From contig NC_066293.1 of NCBI RefSeq assembly GCF_905404315.1, positions 1,441,001-1,505,000 on the forward strand: a DNA stretch of 64,000 nt. Reading direction: 5' to 3'. Positions 20,755 through 30,882 of the stretch are shown here, piece after piece. The notes beneath the pieces were generated by a model. That model ran no database searches. It was given only the letters and a program-made list of their open reading frames with translations, and was not told the origin of the DNA. This DNA is from Leptidea sinapis (Eukaryota; Arthropoda; Insecta; Lepidoptera; Pieridae). A program made the position numbers and the translations under genes. Within the stretch, counting starts at the first letter, position 1. Every line of letters begins with the position of its first letter.

Positions 20755-21547
20755 TTTAGAGACTGAGCGTTTGGCTATTAAATAAAACAACTGCTTGACT
20801 GTGAGGAATATGTGGAAGATATATTTATTAAAAAGTTACACGATATATATACAAAATCCTTAAAACTAGTTACCCAATTACAATCGTTACTTAAAAAATA
20901 TTTACAAGTTCAGAAAATACATACCAATACGAGAGCTTAAATTTTAACCAATAGTAAAACGTTTCATTCAATAAGATTTGAGAATAATATTATGTGTTCT
21001 ATCACGCTCTAAAACTAATGCTATCGCAGTTTGTGTAAACTCGCGTCGAACCTCGATCATACGATGTCAATGAGCATTCCGCACCTACGCTATTGCTCAT
21101 TGATTAAAATTGCATGAATAGCGATCGACGCCTGAGTCCCGACGCGTCATTCGTCAGTCGAGTCCGCTCGGCCTTGCTGTGCGGTTGTGTAACGTGGAGC
21201 ATATGACTGATCACGTGAGTATGTCTGCGATCGTCGAGAGAAAGTACGCTGCTTGAAACTTCACTGAGATGACTACTGGTGATCTGTATGATTCTATGAG
21301 TTGATGTACAGCATTATGAAATGGTTCTTATCAGAGCTAATATTACTTTATATAAAATAAAATGTTCTTGTCAGAGCTAATATTACGTTATATAAAATAA
21401 AATGTTCTTGTCAGAACGAATCTTTCGGCATACGCTTATTACAGTTATTATGCACGATTACTATTTCTACGATCTATAATGCTACGTTACAAGTTAGGTA
21501 TTAGACATTTGTGTTAATTGAAATTATTGGTTGTAGGTACAGCTACA
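20755..21547 (-). repeat. CsRn1-type element, 5' LTR
   Basis: 793 bp. It matches the 3' LTR apart from scattered substitutions and one extra tandem copy of a 40-bp unit (near 21326-21405, GAGCTAATATTAC...ATAAAATGTTCTT). Confidence 0.9.
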
Positions 21548-21785
21548 ACTTTAACCAATTCCCAAGAGGCAGTGACAGCGTTTCAATCAGCACGTAGAAA
21601 ACATGCCTTCAGATCTGTGGTCCTCCTGTTTTAAAAAAATGGTTCGATCACATGAAAAAATGTAAAGGACAGTATTTTGAAAAGCAATAAACATAATCTT
21701 GGTTAAAACATATTATTTTTTTAAGTTACACAAAACTTTTAGTGTGACCTACGTATAGCACAACTAGGACATCACTTTAAATACA
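21548..21785 (+). pseudogene. Mariner transposase fragment, right half with 3' end
   Basis: Continues the relic at 15560-15720. It encodes SQEAVTAFQ and then KWFDHMKKCKGQYFEKQ followed by a stop, the typical mariner C-terminus. The downstream ACACAAAACTTTTAGTGTGA looks like a mariner 3' end. Frame changes confirm decay. Confidence 0.7.
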
Positions 21786-21839
21786 AAATTTAGTTACTAA
21801 GACAAAAATATTATTGAATTAATAGTACATTATTGCAAA

Positions 21840-21945
21840 GGCCGGGAAATAGGCAATTGCGGATGAAGTGAAGTGAGTTTGAAGGCCGAACCGTAGGCGA
21901 GGACTTCACTAAATACTAGTCAGGCAATTGCCATTTCCCGCCGAG
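21840..21945. repeat. Imperfect inverted repeat around GGCAATTGCC
   Basis: GCCGGGAAATAGGCAATTGC on the left is mirrored by GGCAATTGCCATTTCCCGCC on the right, about 70 bases apart. It could form a small hairpin or be a short fold-back element; no target duplication was recognised. Confidence 0.45.
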
Positions 21946-22696
21946 GCATACATAGTGCTTTTCTCAAAAGAATGCAAGGAAATAAAACACACATTATTAT
22001 ATTTTATATTAAACTTACATCAAAGAGTATAATAATATATAGGGAAAAGAGAGCCCTCTCTACGCATTATGAGATGTCTATTTGAAAACTAACGCCATCT
22101 GGAGATATGCCTCGAAAATAACTATATATAAGCTCGAAATTATAAAATTCATTTCAATGTTCTGACGCGATTAAATGACTAACTCTACTTTTTAATGAAG
22201 ATATTGCAGTTTTTTACCGTGTTGAATTGCGCGTATAGTTAGTTATCTAATTTTGTCGCAACATAGAACATAAAGGATATTGTAAATATGCAAAATGGAA
22301 CACGAGAGCTACATACATGCGCAAACGCTAGACGTAGCCGCCATTTTATGACCAGTCTGTGGGCAGTAACACAACTTAAGAAAAGTTGAAAGGTTTCAAA
22401 GCGAGTGACAGCTGCCAAAGCATTCATTTTCGGGCCAACTAACAGATGGCACTACAATCTTCTGAAAACGTCACTATAAGGCGTCTGTTCTGTCCCACCC
22501 GACCTACCGACGACATCTGCATACCTATGAAATAAATAAAAATATAAGTAATACTAGTCCACAGAACTATCGCAAAATTTATTATTTAAGGCGAGGTTTT
22601 CCCAACACTTTAGGTAAAAATTGCGCGAACGTTAGATTCGATAGGTACGCATGGACACGGGCGTCGGGCATGGCTGAGAACGAACCGAGCGATGCG
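21946..22696. other. AT-rich intergenic sequence, no gene seen
   Basis: No coding motif was found on either strand. It lies between the mariner relic and the 100-bp tandem array. Confidence 0.4.
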
Positions 22697-23280
22697 GGTC
22701 AAATTATGATTTCAACAATATGGGTATCGTATCCGAGGTTCTCGAGGGTGCAGAGTACGAATCTTGGATTTCAAAAATAATCACAAAATCGTTATCTGCA
22801 CCCTCGAGAACCTCGGACACGATATCCATATTGCTGAAATCATAATTTTGTGCGGCGGCCATCTTGGATTTCAAAAATGATCACAAAATCGTTCTCTGCA
22901 CCCTCGAGAACCTCGGACACGATAACCATATTGCTGAAATCATAATTATGAGCGGCAGCCATCTTTGAATTCAAAAATGATCACACAATCGTTCTCTGCA
23001 CCCTGGAGAACCTCGGACACGATATCCATATTGCTGAAATCATAATTTTGTGCGGCGGCCATCTTGGATTTCAAAAATGATCCCAAAATCTTTCTCTGCA
23101 CCCTCGAGAACCTCGGACACGATATCCATATTGCTGAAATCATAATTTTGTGCGGCGGCCATCTTGGATTTCAAAAATGATCACAAAATCGTTATCTGCA
23201 CCCTCGAGAACCTCGGACACGATATCCATATTGCTGAAATCACAATTTTGTGCGGCGGTCATCTTGGATTTATCTAACTT
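22697..23280. repeat. 100-bp tandem array with an inverted part-copy at its head
   Basis: The unit start CCCTCGAGAACCTCGGACAC recurs at 22801, 22901, 23001, 23101 and 23201, a period of exactly 100 bp over about five copies. Units differ by scattered substitutions (CTGGAG in the third; ATAACC in the second). The head of the array, 22697-22757, is a reverse-complement part-copy (GAGGTTCTCGAGGGTGCAGA), so the first unit can pair with it. Since 100 is not a multiple of three, the short frames running through it are incidental. Confidence 0.92.
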
Positions 23281-24451
23281 CCCTAAAGTACATATATACA
23301 AAAATCCCGCGTGGCATAATATTCAAAATAATATTACGTAAATTTTATTTAAGTACTTTCCGACTTACATTTACCTATATATTTCAACAAATACGCTGTC
23401 GCATCATCATTATTTTTTTACTATGATTCCCGCTTTGTACTTGTTTGCTAAAATCTTACGTAATGTGAGCCCGAGAGACACGAACACAATACCTTCCTTG
23501 ACAGTGGTCACGGGCGTACTGCTGGCTTGTAACCAAGGCGTCCCGTTTGGTTTATTACGAAAAAAATTAATATAAAATAATTCACAAAGCGTATTGATAA
23601 ATCCCACAGTGAAAACTTATAAATACTAATAAACTATCGAATAAAATAAGTTTTGTGTTTATAGCTATCATAGTTTTATGATAATATAAACAATTCAAAT
23701 AAAAAAGACTATTTTTCAAAAAATAAATCTATCGAAATTTTTTTTCGTAATCGTGTTTTCGAAACAGCGATAATTTTGATAAAGAAATGAAGATAAACAT
23801 GTCAAAAAATTGGAATCGTAGTAAAAATGTTACTTTTTAGGACTATAGCGCCTTAATTAAAAACTTTAAATTGAACAAGTGAAATTTTCAAACAAAATAA
23901 ATATTCAAATATATATGCTAAGAATTAGCAGTACTGTACAGACGACGTACATTGACCTCTGGATCGTCGGCTTCACCTTTGATTTTTTTTATTATTTGCG
24001 ACGAAATAAAAATTATCTATGTTCATTCTTACGAACACATTTTTATTTCGGTATAACTGAACTGTAAATTCAATATTGTGCATCTTGTTTTATATTCAAA
24101 ATAACTCGTATTCGCAAACGTCAAAGAAAAACTAAATGTCAAATTTACCGTAAAAGCAATAACAATTAACAAATTTAAAAACAAAATTTACACATGTACA
24201 CACATACACACACAGTAGTAGAAAGTGTCTATTTCAGCTTGATTCCTTCGAAAGGCAAACACATAATCTATTTGCCCAGAAGACTCGCGATACACTGGTC
24301 ACTGATTAGTGATGACTGAAGTGGTAAACATTCAAATAACGAAAAAAATAAGTCTTTAATAGGGAATACCTCACAATTATAGTTTATCGATACTTTTTTA
24401 CCATTATTTAGCATTCATTACGAAATACCTACCCAAGGATAGGATGCAACT
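23281..24451. other. AT-rich intergenic sequence, no gene seen
   Basis: Long A/T-rich tracts with short chance frames only. No repeat boundary or coding motif was recognised before the T-run that ends LINE D at 24452. Confidence 0.4.
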
Positions 24452-24661
24452 ATTTTTTTTTTTTTATTTGTAAAACAAACAGCTATTTATTATACATAGT
24501 TTTAGCCTTAATTTAGAAAAATACAATAAGCCAGCAAAGTTTTCACAAACGTGTAGATTCATAATTGCTAGATTAATTACTCGATCGGGTACAACTAGGT
24601 TCGCATACAACACTAAAGTTATAGATAAAAGTAAGGGTTGCAGCTGCAATCAGGGAACGAG

Positions 24662-24892
24662 TTAGACACATTTACTGATCTCAGATACAAACCTACCGTA
24701 CTTATGAAAGAAAATATCAATTTGTTGGTATTTATTGTTATACCTATCGCATGACCTTTGGAGAAATTTATTTCTGCAGTAGTTACTATTAACTCGTGGA
24801 AGATGAAATGTGTACTGCTGCCGACAATTTCGCTTTAAAGGTTTTCGTGCTATATATTTGATTTTATTCAATAAATAAGGACTATCGATCAA
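24662..24892 (-). pseudogene. LINE D RT C-terminus, separated by one base
   Basis: Continues the main RT frame after a T-run at about 24907-24914. The run has eight T on the minus strand where nine would keep LRREHKDHFF joined to NGLIDSPYLLNKIKYIARK. It ends in RYNNKYQQIDIFFHKYGRF. A single missing base therefore splits an otherwise open ORF2. Confidence 0.7.
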
Positions 24893-24900
24893 CCCATTGA

Positions 24901-26772
24901 CTAATTTATATAAAAAAAATGATCCTTATGTTCTCGTCTTAATTCTAAGGAAGTTAAACCATTAGCCGAGAAACCAAATCTTTTATAGATGCACTTATGA
25001 AACTTACGCTGGATTCCCTCAATCATATCTACGTGACAGGCATACTGTGGGTTCCAAGCGGTGGAAGCGTATTCCAACTGGGATCTCACCAGGGAGTTAT
25101 AAAGTAAAATAAGAGATTTTGGGTTTTTAAAATCAGTTGTTTGGCGAAGGACAAATCCAAGCATCTTGTAGGCTTTGTTTTTAATTTTATTAATGTGTGA
25201 TTCAAAATATAGTTGTTTGTCCAACATTATACCAAGGTCTCTCACCTCGTCAACTCTGCGGAGTTTATTACCCAATAAATAATAATTTTGCGTTGACACT
25301 GTCTTCTTTCTTGTAAATGATATGGTGCAACATTTGTCAACGTTCAAGTGTAAACCATTATTTGAGCAATAGTCAGTGAGACGATCTAAATCTTCCTGCA
25401 AACTGTTACAATCTAATTCCGTTTTAATAAATTTTAATAATTTAGTATCATCAGCATACATTAATAACTGAGATTTTTTTATACAGTTGACCACATCGTT
25501 GATGAATATATTAAAGAGTAATGGTCCGAGGTGGGAGCCTTGTGGTACGCCAGATGTTATGGGTACAAATGATGTAGTGTACCCCTTGACAGTTACAGCT
25601 TGGGTCCTATCACGGAGATACGATGTGAGCCATCTCAAGAGGTCACCGTGAATACCTATTGCTTCCACTTTTGCAATTAATAATCTGTGGGAAATTTTGT
25701 CGAACGCCTTCGAGTAATCGATATACACGGCATCAACGCGAAACCCCTTGTCCATAGCATAGAAAATCATATCTATCATCTCACAAAGATTTGTTTCCGT
25801 GGAACGCTTATTAATAAAGCCATGTTGAAACGGTGTTAATAATGGTCGCACTGCTGAAAATAAGGCATCATGTACAATTTTTTCAAACAATTTTGGAATG
25901 ACTGATAACTTTGAGATCCCACGGTAATTCCTTATATTGTGCTTATCGCCGCTTTTGTGAATAAGGACAATAATGGATCTTTTCCAAATCTTAGGTAAGA
26001 TGCCTGATCTGAGGGAGCTCTGAAATAGAAGCGTTAGAGGTATGGATAATTGTTTACTACATTTTTTTAGAAAGAGGGGATGAAGGCCGTCTGGGCCACA
26101 GCCTTTGGTAGGGTCAATAATTGATAAGAAATTTTCTACTGTTTTAAAATTAATTTCTACATATCCAATAACAGCTTGATAGTACTCACTTGCATAAATA
26201 CTCGCGTTCAAAGTGTGGTTAAATTGTTTTTCAAACACGGATTCAAAGAATTTATTAAACAGTTGGGCTATATGTTGTCCGTCGTTGGCATTTTCGTTGT
26301 CTAAATATAAGCTATCAGGTATACTATTAACCTTATATTTTGACTGCATAAATGACCAGAAGCATTTTGAGTTTAGAGCAATATTGTTTTCTACACGATT
26401 AATATATAATTGATAGCATGAAGCCTCCATTTTCTTGAATTCGTGTCTAAGATCAGAGAATAGAAAGTAGTCGGATTGCCTTCCATATATTTTCCATTTC
26501 TTATGTATCCTTATTTTTCTCTTTACAATTTTAATTAAGGGACGTGAATACCAGCATGGATAGCTGGTGCTGTTTATAACTAATTTAGATGGAATATACT
26601 TATCGATAATTGAATTCAATACAAGATAAAATTCATCGACTGCCGCATTTATTTCTTTATCATCCAGTAGGTCGCACCAGTTAATTTTTGCTAATTCCTC
26701 GTCAATCAGGTTATAATCTGCCAAGTGAAATTTTCTCACGAGCCGAGGAGGGGGTCTCAGGCTAGGCTGCAA
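24901..26772 (-). CDS. LINE D reverse transcriptase, 623-residue open frame
   Basis: RNA-directed DNA polymerase of a jockey-type LINE. Order of motifs: an N-terminal linker, SFMQSKYK, GCGPDGLHPLFLKKC, VLIHKSGDKHNIRNYRGIS, AVYIDYSKAFDKISH (block A Asp), TSGVPQGSHLGPLLFN, LLMYADDTKLLKF (catalytic YADD) and EVRDLGIMLDKQL, then the LEYASTAWNPQYA thumb. No internal stop occurs across the polymerase. The frame fails only at a T-run near its C-terminus and upstream at the endonuclease junction, so this is one of the youngest-looking ORFs here. Confidence 0.88.
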   Translation of the reverse strand: MQPSLRPPPRLVRKFHLADYNLIDEELAKINWCDLLDDKEINAAVDEFYLVLNSIIDKYIPSKLVINSTSYPCWYSRPLIKIVKRKIRIHKKWKIYGRQSDYFLFSDLRHEFKKMEASCYQLYINRVENNIALNSKCFWSFMQSKYKVNSIPDSLYLDNENANDGQHIAQLFNKFFESVFEKQFNHTLNASIYASEYYQAVIGYVEINFKTVENFLSIIDPTKGCGPDGLHPLFLKKCSKQLSIPLTLLFQSSLRSGILPKIWKRSIIVLIHKSGDKHNIRNYRGISKLSVIPKLFEKIVHDALFSAVRPLLTPFQHGFINKRSTETNLCEMIDMIFYAMDKGFRVDAVYIDYSKAFDKISHRLLIAKVEAIGIHGDLLRWLTSYLRDRTQAVTVKGYTTSFVPITSGVPQGSHLGPLLFNIFINDVVNCIKKSQLLMYADDTKLLKFIKTELDCNSLQEDLDRLTDYCSNNGLHLNVDKCCTISFTRKKTVSTQNYYLLGNKLRRVDEVRDLGIMLDKQLYFESHINKIKNKAYKMLGFVLRQTTDFKNPKSLILLYNSLVRSQLEYASTAWNPQYACHVDMIEGIQRKFHKCIYKRFGFSANGLTSLELRREHKDHFFYIN

Positions 26773-26828
26773 GCCTTGAACATTAATATTAACACTGAGG
26801 GCAGGGTGGTGGTTATCTTCGGGTATCG

Positions 26829-27368
26829 CTAGAGCGACAGATCTCTGAACCGAACATTGAGAACTAAATATGACCTAATCGAGACATCTATTATTAATAT
26901 TGCTGATATAATTGAACTGGATCCAACCCGTAAAACATAAAACGCCCATAGTTGGGAAGTCAACCGGTCCGCGCTGGTATTTAAAATTGTGTAACCTATA
27001 TCACTAAGATTAGGTTGCCATTCAGCATTCCTAATGTTAAAATCGCCTACAAGTAAGACTTCATCGGTGGGGTACGCTATGCTCAGATCAGATAAGTATT
27101 CAAAAAATTGCTGTTGAGACCATAACTGATGCAGATTTTGAGGGAAATAGCAACAGAACAAACGGAGGTTTTTTAAAGATGGGCCCCGGCAAAGAGATAT
27201 ATTAATCTGAGTAATATCAGCGTCGGGGAACACTGGTAGTGGTCGTACGTTTAGTATATTAGTCATAAGCGTACGGTGTACTGCTATTAAGGTGCCGCCG
27301 CCCATTTTAACTCCCAGTCGGTCGTAGTCACGATCCGTCCGATAAACATTATAACGCGCGTCGAACAA
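26829..27368 (-). pseudogene. LINE D endonuclease, truncated
   Basis: Reads YNVYRTDRDYDRLGVKMGGG, LRLFCCYFPQN and VLLVGDFNIRNAEWQPN, the EEP-type endonuclease of jockey LINEs. The catalytic Glu block at the N-terminus is missing through 5' truncation, and the C-terminal part drops out of frame before the RT. Confidence 0.8.
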
Positions 27369-27502
27369 TTCAGCGTCGTGGATTCCAGGGGATTTTTGTG
27401 TTATTCGAACGTTATTATAATTTTAACAAATTATAAATTTAATGCACTTCTAGCTAGTATTTTTTTACGATTTAACTTACGAAACTACTGTTTTGTGAGT
27501 TG

Positions 27503-28215
27503 TGGGTGACTAAAAGGGGTTTTTGATGTGACAGAGTCATGCTGTCGTCCTATGACTACAGTACGATTGGACCAGACTCGTTCGGATTAAGTTCCTCACT
27601 CGCACAGAATAATGAAAGAATAATAATATGGGTAGGTGTGTTTATTGGGGAGGATATCTGCTGTCAACGTTTCGGCAATTTCAAGGGTAGGGTGTACTCT
27701 CTGGCTGCGAGTAGATTATGAAGACTACGTCAAGGAAGCCAAATTGGCTTCAATGAAGCTAGGGGTCATTAATAGATCAGGGTAATACTTCAAGCTGACC
27801 TAGATTCTAGCGCACTCGAAAAGCGCAAGAACACCAGATACTGCCTGTATTGTTGTCACCTCTGGTCGGACGTACCCCAGTATCAGCTAGAACCTAATGC
27901 CCGCGTGCAACGCATAGCTGCTCGAATTGTCGGGGATCCAGTGCTCTGTGAACGGCTAGATTATTTGGCGTTGCTGGGAGTTTCCGAACAACTGCTTGAC
28001 CTGATTCCTGCCGCCGAATTCCGCCACAAATTACGATATCATCTCCACCATCAGGATGTCAGGCGTTGACATAGATATCTTTGAAAATCAGCCTGTACAC
28101 CTATCTTAAAGCCCGGCAATGCTTCTGTAATTGCTTTGGTGTTGTAAGAGAATGAGGGCGGCGGTGATCAATTAACACCAGGTTTCCTGTACGCTCATTT
28201 GTCCGTTTAATAAAA
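27503..28215 (+). mobile_element. LINE C5: old, internally deleted family C copy
   Basis: Plus-strand relic. 27503-27625 resembles the 5' region of copy C4 (GTCCTATGAC, ACTCGCACAGAATAA). 27630-27720 matches the endonuclease (EDICCQRFGNFKG). After a large deletion it resumes in the RT thumb (AAATTGGCTTCAATGAAGCT) and runs to the 3' end TTAACACCAGG at about 28190. It is far more diverged than C1 and C2. Confidence 0.75.
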
Positions 28216-28253
28216 CCTGAGTAACAACGGCTAAGTTGATACGGTTTTTAAAA

Positions 28254-28299
28254 ATTAGACTGCTTTGTATTACATAACATGTAAACAAAGCAGTCTAAT
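28254..28299. repeat. Perfect 15-bp inverted repeat
   Basis: ATTAGACTGCTTTGT and its exact complement ACAAAGCAGTCTAAT flank a 16-base loop. The loop itself contains TTACAT/ATGTAA, so most of the 46 bases are palindromic. Confidence 0.85.
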
Positions 28300-28893
28300 T
28301 ACATTAAAAAACGTTATTGTTTATTTCTCCTTTGTTTATAATTATTATCTGTTTACTACTTAAAAAAAAAATAATAATTTAAATAAATTCATTTTCATTT
28401 CATTTCATTAAATACACTAATTATTTAAGTTTAAGTAATTTAGTAAGCGTAGTGTTTTAAGGTTTTTTACGATATTTCTAGAAACACAGTGCGCTAAGTA
28501 TTTAAAGTTAAATAGCTTTTTGAATCGGGTATTATTTCCTTTAAAAGAAGCTATTTATCGATAGGTTGTTCCCTACCCTAAGCCCGTCCGCGTTCTTTCA
28601 CTTTAGGGCGGTCCGACACGTTTGAAGTCACCGCGAGAAGCGAATAGGCAACATCGCTTGTGTTCTATCCAACAAACGACCAGCGTCTTTGAACTTGAAG
28701 CACGCGGGGTGGCAAAATCGCATTTTGATGTGCAAAGATTCAAGTTCATTGAATCATTGAGTGTTGACCCAGTGACCTCGTGACCCGATTGTACAATGTA
28801 CAGCATGTTAATATTCGCTCAAAATTAAAATTCTACTTTTTGACCTAACTAGTGCACCGATTTTTTTCATGTTTTGTATATCGTCAGCAAATG
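28300..28893. other. Intergenic sequence, no gene seen
   Basis: AT-rich at first, then of ordinary composition near 28560-28800. No coding motif. If the Crypton-like frame below has a further exon, it would be expected here on the minus strand, but none was recognised. Confidence 0.4.
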
Positions 28894-29355
28894 TTATAAC
28901 AAGTATGTGGCTACATTTAATTCATAGATGTAAAATACATACTGTATATCATCTGGGCCTTTATTTAAATATTGCTTTATGTTTTCGCCGGTAAAAATGT
29001 TTCGATTGCTTTTGAATCTGGTCGATTTTCGATTAAGAAAAGTTAAATTCCCATAATTTTTCAAGTTAATGCCGTTTTTAACATGAACTGTACATTTCAG
29101 CACGGAATACATTGCCCATAATGTAGATGGCTTTTTAGTTTTAGCAATCTCATTAATATACGCCAAAAATACTATTTCGGAGAAAATATTCAATGTTTTC
29201 TCGTTTTTCCAACTCATAAAATTTTCATACACTTTCATGTATTTTTCTTTTGAATTAGCTGAAAGCAGGTTCTCCATCGCCAATTTGGCTTCTGATCTTA
29301 AATCTGGCGGAGTACAATCAATCTCCATTTCACTCTCTAAACCGATGGAACTCAT
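28894..29355 (-). pseudogene. Crypton-type tyrosine recombinase, N-terminal domain only
   Basis: A 153-residue frame from ATG (MSSIGLESEMEID). Residues about 33-130 (SKEKYMKVYENFMSWKNEK, FLAYINEIAKTKKPSTLWAM, YSVLKCTVHVKNG, FTGENIKQYLNKGPDD) match the SAM-like core-binding domain of insect Crypton-type recombinases. The catalytic domain (the Arg-His-x-x-Arg and Tyr motifs) is absent. The frame leaves the conserved part at GATATACA|GTATGT, which looks like a 5' splice site, so either an intron follows or the gene is truncated. Confidence 0.6.
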
Positions 29356-29444
29356 TTTAATTAATATTAAATTTATATTTTATGTAGGTATGTAAATAAC
29401 AAATCAAAGAGTATTTAATAAGCCCAGCCCGCCGTTTCATACAA

Positions 29445-29494
29445 CATTGCAGGAGCGCTGTAATGTTCCAAATTCAAAAAACGCTCCTGCAATG
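29445..29494. repeat. 13-bp perfect hairpin
   Basis: CATTGCAGGAGCG at 29445-29457 is mirrored by CGCTCCTGCAATG at 29482-29494 with a 24-base loop. It sits directly beside the 3' end of LINE C3, so it may be the target site or a fold-back remnant. Confidence 0.8.
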
Positions 29495-29498
29495 GATT

Positions 29499-30310
29499 TT
29501 TTTTTTATGTAATAGGAGGACAAACGAGCGTACGGGTCACCTGTTGTTAAGTGATCACCGCCGCCCACAATCTCTTGCAACACCAGAGGAATCACAGGAG
29601 CGTTGCCGGCCTTTAAGGAAGGTGTACGCGCTTTTTTTGAAGGTACCCATGTCGTATCGTCCCGGAAACTCCGCACAAGGAAGTTCATTCCACAGCTTTG
29701 TAGTACGTGGAAGAAAGCTCCTTGTAAACCGCACTGTGGAGGACCGCCACACATCCAGGTGGTGGGGATGATATCCTAACTTGTGGCGTGTCGTGCGATG
29801 GTGGAATTCGGCGGCAGGAATCAGGTTAAACAGCTCTTCGGAACACTCCCCGTGATACATGCGGTAGAAGAATACACAGTGAAGCGACGTCTCTACGCAA
29901 CGCCAAGTGATCCAGCCATTCACAGAGCACTGGGTCCCCGACAATTCGAGCTGCTCTGCGTTGCACGCGGTCAAATGGATCGAGCTGATACTGGGGTGCG
30001 CCAGACCAGAGATGACAGCAATACTCCATGTGTGGCCGGACCTGCGCTTTGTACAGCGCTAGAATGTGGGCCGGCTTGAAGTATTGCCGTGCTCTATTAA
30101 TGAAGCCCAGTTTCTTTGAAGCCAATTTGGCTTTGCCCTACAGATGGCCACGAAATTGGCAATCGCTCGAGATTTCGAGACCCGGAAATTTTGGAAGTTT
30201 TGAGAGGACCGCCTTGTGCCATAAACGATCTAAGGCCTTCGCTATATCCAGGCTAACTGCCAGGCCTTCCCCCTTGCTTTCAATAGCCGCAGCCCATCTA
30301 TGTGTTAGGT
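29499..30310 (-). mobile_element. LINE C3: family C copy, internally deleted
   Basis: Matches the 3' UTR and RT C-terminus of C1 and C2 (frames 29555-30125), then jumps near 30183 from the thumb to the region before YADD (CCGGAAATTTTGG), losing most of the palm. It ends 5' at GTGTTAGGT. Its 3' end carries ATGTAATAGGAGG instead of ATGGAATAGGAGG. Confidence 0.85.
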
Positions 30311-30880
30311 TTTTTTATTTTTGTCCGAAAATTCGATACTTCACGTGTTCTTTTTTCAAATTCAATGCCGATCTTTCCATGCATGTTTGAGAAAAAGAAT
30401 TTTATTACTTCCTGTATACATACACTTACAACACTCCGGATATTGAGGAACTTGTGCAGTAAAATGACGCCAATAGCACTAAATTAATAACCTCTTTGTG
30501 AAAAATGAGTATGACCCAAATAATGAAGAATCAGCAGAGTAGTTGATAAATCTTATCAATGAAATATAAATTTTTGGTTAAAAAGTTCTTGATATTCTAC
30601 TTGATATTAAACTCGCTAGTTGTGAATAAGTCACTTGTGATGCGACATGTTATGGCTTTGTCATTTCCAGAACCTCTTAGTTAGCTGTCTATAAACGGAA
30701 CACACGACCAGTCACTTCCGCTTACCAAAGTAGTTACCATAAGAGCTGCATATGTTGCAACCATACACGATGCAGACACTTCTGTCCTAAGACAAAAAAT
30801 TTAATTGAATTAGTTGTTATGTGATACTGTTCATTCATCATTAAAATAATACAGACACCACAAAAATTTAAACAAAAACA
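30311..30880. other. Intergenic sequence between LINE C3 and ZNF2
   Basis: No open frame with recognisable motifs. The ZNF2 transcript probably ends at its right edge. Confidence 0.4.
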
Positions 30881-30882
30881 AA

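Larger units (their letters stand above)
19879..20790 (-). pseudogene. CsRn1-type Gag
   Basis: The capsid-like region contains MRIPTFWRENPRLWYHSFEA and SDILFNIPRDKQYSAIKERL, the conserved Gag domain of this clade. The C-terminus carries four tandem copies of an 8-residue AVSSQPP/L-type unit (24-bp repeats at 19925-20015). No CCHC knuckle was seen. The frame is open through the primer-binding site into the LTR, so the true start is uncertain; an internal Met near MEDTNQAQ is one candidate. Confidence 0.8.
15721..21547 (-). mobile_element. CsRn1-type LTR retrotransposon inserted in a mariner
   Basis: Full-length Ty3/gypsy-order element with two LTRs (753 and 793 bp), a 4-bp target duplication ACTT (15717-15720 and 21548-21551), a tRNA-Trp-type primer-binding site and a polypurine tract. 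Gene order on the minus strand is gag, protease, RT, RNase H, integrase; no env-like frame. All coding regions carry frame changes or stops. The tRNA-Trp primer, gag type and integrase style place it in the CsRn1 clade, known from Lepidoptera. A deletion derivative is at 49234-51382. Confidence 0.9.
24452..27415 (-). mobile_element. LINE D: jockey-like retrotransposon, nearly complete ORF2
   Basis: Minus-strand element ending in a T-run on the plus strand (24452-24465), with a roughly 200-bp 3' UTR, RT (24662-26772) and endonuclease (26829-27368). The 5' end is lost inside the endonuclease near 27415. It is of the same clade as LINE B and the fragment at 50491. No convincing target duplication was found. 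Confidence 0.85.

Noticed and set aside
22697..23280. CRISPR-like array
   Set aside because: No short repeats with unique spacers; the whole 100-bp unit is repeated, and the setting is eukaryotic.
22946..23341. Open frames through the 100-bp array on both strands
   Set aside because: The period is not divisible by three, so no frame can be kept across units; no motif.
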